64,000 nt of DNA from Bacillus sp. SJS (GTDB lineage: Bacteria > Bacillota > Bacilli > Bacillales > Bacillaceae): NCBI RefSeq assembly GCF_000732485.2, contig NZ_JAQV02000012.1:62001-126000 (forward strand), in the 5' to 3' direction. The first letter of the stretch is position 1, and the number at the start of each line of letters is the position of its first letter. Position numbers and translations under genes: made by a program. The notes under the pieces were generated by a model. It did not search any database, was not told where the DNA came from, and was given only the letters and a program-made list of their open reading frames with translations. Shown piece by piece: positions 61,279-64,000 of the stretch.

Positions 61279-61985
61279 TGCTGAAAGTAGAAGGAATCAA
61301 CGTGTATTATGGCCACATTCAGGCTCTGAAGGAGGTTTCGCTTGAAATCCGCCAAGGAGAGATTGTGACACTGATCGGAGCAAACGGTGCGGGGAAAAGC
61401 ACGCTGTTAAAAACCATTTCAGGGCTTTTAAAGGCTAAAAAAGGCGAGGTCCAGTTTGAAGGAAAGAATATTAACGGAAAGGCCGCACAGACCATCGTAA
61501 AACAGGGAATATCCCATGTTCCTGAAGGCAGAAGGATCTTTGCCAACATGTCCGTTGAAGAAAATCTCGAGCTTGGGGCTTACCTTAGAAAAGATAAAAA
61601 GGGAATTAAAGACGATTTTGACATGGTCTATGACCTGTTTCCCCGTCTTCAGGAACGGATTAAGCAGCAGGCTGGAACACTGTCCGGAGGAGAGCAGCAA
61701 ATGCTTGCTATGGGACGCGCATTAATGGCCCGCCCTAGACTCCTTCTTCTTGATGAACCCTCCATGGGTCTCGCGCCATTGCTTGTTAAAACGATTTTCC
61801 GAATCATTGAAGAGATTAATAAAAGCGGAACGACCATCCTGCTTGTCGAGCAAAACGCCAATATGGCCCTCTCTATTGCTAATATGGCTTATGTATTGGA
61901 GACAGGGAAAGTCGTCATTTCCGGTCATCCGGATGAGCTGAATGCGAGCGAGCAGGTGAAAATGGCTTATTTAGGAGGCCATTAG
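61278..61985 (+). CDS. livF: Branched-chain amino acid ABC ATPase LivF
   Basis: This 235-aa ATPase has Walker A GANGAGKST (near 35), signature LSGGEQQMLAMGRALM and Walker B LLLLDEPSMGLA. The H-loop region is ILLVEQNANMALSI, where Gln replaces His, as usual in LivF. The start ATG shares one base with the livG stop (TAATG). It is the final gene of the operon, followed by a strong terminator. Confidence 0.95.
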   Translation: MLKVEGINVYYGHIQALKEVSLEIRQGEIVTLIGANGAGKSTLLKTISGLLKAKKGEVQFEGKNINGKAAQTIVKQGISHVPEGRRIFANMSVEENLELGAYLRKDKKGIKDDFDMVYDLFPRLQERIKQQAGTLSGGEQQMLAMGRALMARPRLLLLDEPSMGLAPLLVKTIFRIIEEINKSGTTILLVEQNANMALSIANMAYVLETGKVVISGHPDELNASEQVKMAYLGGH

Positions 61986-62012
61986 AATCAGGCAAGCCCT
62001 ATAATTTCAAGA

Positions 62013-62039
62013 ACCCCCCTCAAATTGGTTGAGGGGGGT
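62013..62039. terminator. Terminator between liv operon and acetate symporter
   Basis: The stem ACCCCCCTCAA / TTGAGGGGGGT is flanked by A/T-rich sequence and separates convergent genes. Confidence 0.9.
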
Positions 62040-62046
62040 CTTGCGT

Positions 62047-63588
62047 TTAGTTATACTCTCCTTTAATCCCGGTATTCGCCCTTACGACAATTTCATCGAA
62101 TTTCCGCTCCGATTCTTTTTTGCGTGAAATGACGGTCCCCAGGAAAGCGCCAAGGAACCCTAGAGGGATCGAGATAATTCCCGGATTCGTCAGCGTGATC
62201 AGCGGAGTGCCGGTAAAAATGGCCGCTCCTGCTTCCGGTGACCATAAATTCGGACTGATGGCGACTAGGATGAGAGAGCTTAATAGGCCGGTCAGCATCC
62301 CGGTAATGGCTCCTGCCGTATTAAATCTCTTCCAGAAGATCGTGAGCAGAATCACTGGCAGGTTCGCGCTTGCTGCGACAGCAAAGGCGAGGGCTACAAG
62401 AAACGCCACATTCATTTTCTGGGCAAATAACGCAAGGATAATGGATAGAATTGCGACGCCGATGGATGCCCATCTTGCTGCCACAACCTGCTCCTTTTCC
62501 GTTGCCTTTCCTTTACGCAGGATATGACTGTAAAAGTCGTGAGCGAATGCGGATGCAGCTGAGAGAACCAGTCCGGCCACTACAGCGAGAATGGTGGCAA
62601 ACGCTACGGCGGATACAAAGGCAAAGAGGAAGTCCCCCCCAAGGGCTTGAGCAAGCAGCGGCGCAGCCATATTTCCTGCTGCATTCGCTTCTACAATCCG
62701 GTCATAGCCTACAAAAGCAGCAGCTCCGAAGCCAAGGAAAATGGTCATAACGTAAAAGATCCCGATGATCCACGTAGCATAAACAACTGATTTTCTCGCA
62801 GTAATGGCATCCTTTACTGTGAAGAACCTGATTAAAATATGAGGAAGCCCGGCTGTCCCGAGTACCAATGCGAGATTCAGAGAGATGGTGTCGAGCGGGT
62901 TTGTGAATTTGTTTCCAGGGTTTAAAAAGGCTTCCCCAAGAGGAGTAGCAGATTTCATCTCCTCAAACATATTCATTATATTAAAGTCAAACTTCGCGAA
63001 AACAATCACTGAAATAATAAAGGTTCCAATCATCAGGAGAAGTGCTTTTACAATCTGCACCCAGCTCGTAGCAGTCATTCCTCCGAACACAACATACACG
63101 GTCATTAAGGTTCCTACAATTAATACAGACCATATGTAGTCGATTCCTAAAAGCAGTTTAATCAAGGCCCCAGCTCCTACAAGCTGTGCAATCATATAGA
63201 AAATAGAAATCGATATCGTATTGAGCGCAGCTACACCCCTAACTTTTTTATCATCAAAGCGGGCGGCAATCATGTCTGCCATTGTGTATTTTCCGAGATT
63301 TCTTAATGGCTCGGCTACAAGGTAAAGCACCACGAGATAAGCGACCAGGAATCCGATACTGTAGAAAAATCCATCGAAACCTGAAAGCGCTACCATTCCG
63401 GCGATTCCTAAAAACGAAGCAGCAGACATGTAATCTCCTGCGATGGCAAGACCGTTTTGCCAGCCTGTCAGCGATCCATCGGCTGTATAGAAATCACTCG
63501 TTGTCTTTGTCCGTTTGGAAGCAGAATAGGTAATAATCAGGGTTAAGGCAACAATCGCCAGAAACAGAGAAAAGGCTAATAGATTCAT
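62047..63588 (-). CDS. Sodium:solute symporter, acetate-permease type (ActP/YwcA-like)
   Basis: This 513-aa protein has about thirteen spans. The SSS signature is seen in YTADGSLTGWQNGLAIAGDY near 34-53 (SDFYTADGS motif). The second half carries the GLVLSAASAFAHDFYSHIL region. The N-terminal GDYMSAASFLGIAG is typical of the acetate/ActP branch; YwcA in B. subtilis is alike. It imports acetate or another short monocarboxylate with Na+. ATG 63588 follows ATAGGAGG. The DUF485 gene upstream lies in the same operon, 9 nt before. Confidence 0.91.
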   Translation of the reverse strand: MNLLAFSLFLAIVALTLIITYSASKRTKTTSDFYTADGSLTGWQNGLAIAGDYMSAASFLGIAGMVALSGFDGFFYSIGFLVAYLVVLYLVAEPLRNLGKYTMADMIAARFDDKKVRGVAALNTISISIFYMIAQLVGAGALIKLLLGIDYIWSVLIVGTLMTVYVVFGGMTATSWVQIVKALLLMIGTFIISVIVFAKFDFNIMNMFEEMKSATPLGEAFLNPGNKFTNPLDTISLNLALVLGTAGLPHILIRFFTVKDAITARKSVVYATWIIGIFYVMTIFLGFGAAAFVGYDRIVEANAAGNMAAPLLAQALGGDFLFAFVSAVAFATILAVVAGLVLSAASAFAHDFYSHILRKGKATEKEQVVAARWASIGVAILSIILALFAQKMNVAFLVALAFAVAASANLPVILLTIFWKRFNTAGAITGMLTGLLSSLILVAISPNLWSPEAGAAIFTGTPLITLTNPGIISIPLGFLGAFLGTVISRKKESERKFDEIVVRANTGIKGEYN

Positions 63589-63597
63589 ATAATCCTC

Positions 63598-63942
63598 CTA
63601 TTGTTTTGCTTCCGCGCGTATTTCTTCAACCATTTCGTCGAATGAAGCAGCTTTTTTGGAATAGAGAGAGCATAAAACCCATGTCATAATAAATTGGGCA
63701 AAAGCGAATACCCATGCCCAGCTAATCGCTCCGATCGCAGGGTTATTCAGTACTTTTGTATAAGCGGTGAGAACAGGCAGGGTAAAATAAAATGCGAGGA
63801 AAAATAAAGATAAGGGCAAAATAAAATGCTTCTTTTTAGCGAGCAGATTCTGGAAGGCTGGTGATTCAGCAATGGCCGTATAGTCAATGCGTGCCCCCTT
63901 ATTTCTTTCGGCTTGTACTTGAGCCTCTTCTTTTATGTCCAA
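63598..63942 (-). CDS. DUF485 membrane protein (YwcB-like), partner of the symporter
   Basis: This 114-aa protein has two membrane spans (HFILPLSLFFLAFYFTLPVL and WAWVFAFAQFIMTWVLCSLY) and charged ends. DUF485 proteins such as YjcH/YwcB sit upstream of ActP-type symporters and are thought to assist them, but the mechanism is unknown. TTG 63942 has AGGAGG at 8 nt. A longer frame begins at 63978, inside the region before that site, and is less likely. The window ends 58 nt upstream, so the promoter is only partly visible. Confidence 0.87.
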   Translation of the reverse strand: MDIKEEAQVQAERNKGARIDYTAIAESPAFQNLLAKKKHFILPLSLFFLAFYFTLPVLTAYTKVLNNPAIGAISWAWVFAFAQFIMTWVLCSLYSKKAASFDEMVEEIRAEAKQ

Positions 63943-64000
63943 TCCATTTCCTCCTTTTAGACAAGTGTTTATATCCACTTCATTATAATTAATTCAGAAA

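Overview
The window looks like chromosomal DNA of a Gram-positive, low-to-moderate GC Bacillaceae species (Bacillus sensu lato; a Metabacillus-like genome would fit, but the sequence alone does not settle this). The evidence is strong AGGAGG ribosome sites, many TTG/GTG starts, CcpA (cre), CIRCE, PhoP and CodY-type operators, and gene content resembling the Bacillus subtilis yx/yw region: htpG, an yxiN-type dbpA, pepT, an iolS-like reductase, and ywbD-, ywbI-, ywnB-, ywcA- and ywcB-like genes. From memory, those B. subtilis genes lie on the origin-proximal left arm. Two near-consensus parS (Spo0J/ParB) sites here agree with that. There are no rRNA or tRNA genes, no CRISPR array, no intact IS element and no prophage.

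Layout. 1-9 kb: a truncated secreted metallophosphoesterase, a YeiH-type transporter, htpG behind a perfect CIRCE operator, a membrane diguanylate cyclase and an overlapping DUF2339/DUF3999 pair. 9-21 kb: an RQC-like DNA-binding protein carrying one parS-like site, a DUF3900-like protein, DbpA helicase, a lipoprotein, an alpha/beta hydrolase, an AlkD-like protein, PepT, a bile-acid-symporter-family protein, alkaline phosphatase behind a four-hexamer Pho box, and an IolS-like reductase. 21-27 kb: an AraC regulator divergent from a neopullulanase, a cytoplasmic alpha-amylase and an amino-acid permease, with a cre site between the last two. 27-31 kb: a DinB-fold protein with a start problem, a new 47-aa membrane protein, a thioesterase operon, a YwbI/CidR-like LysR regulator and DUF2252.

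The most unusual locus is at 31.58-33.65 kb. A ParM/Alp-type actin-like ATPase gene is followed 12 nt later by a ribbon-helix-helix-like protein with an acidic tail. Upstream is a 164-bp array of twelve GTnnAC hexamers with a 12/8-bp spacing unit repeated three times. It reads as a complete plasmid-type (type II, parCMR-like) segregation cassette set between ordinary chromosomal genes, with no replication gene nearby.

33.8-46 kb: an rRNA methyltransferase, a translationally coupled ABC-2 exporter operon with a membrane-anchored partner, RluF, an OPT transporter overlapping a PqqD-like gene, a methyltransferase, a DUF4825 lipoprotein and a YvbH-like protein. 46-55 kb: a 20/40-bp tandem repeat, two aldehyde dehydrogenases (one with DUF779 and a perfect cre, one divergent from TetR), an AT-rich orphan patch, YitT, GntR and AraC/GyrI regulators, and a 31-aa basic peptide next to the second parS-like site. 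55-64 kb: a YwnB-like protein, DUF3231, a five-gene branched-chain amino acid ABC operon with a promoter overlapped by a CodY-like box, and the convergent acetate-symporter pair (DUF485 + SSS).

Several dispersed elements deserve note: two full-length (128-129 bp) and two deleted copies of a structured palindromic repeat, with base changes that preserve pairing in its inner stem, and three or four small genes missed by length-based gene calling.
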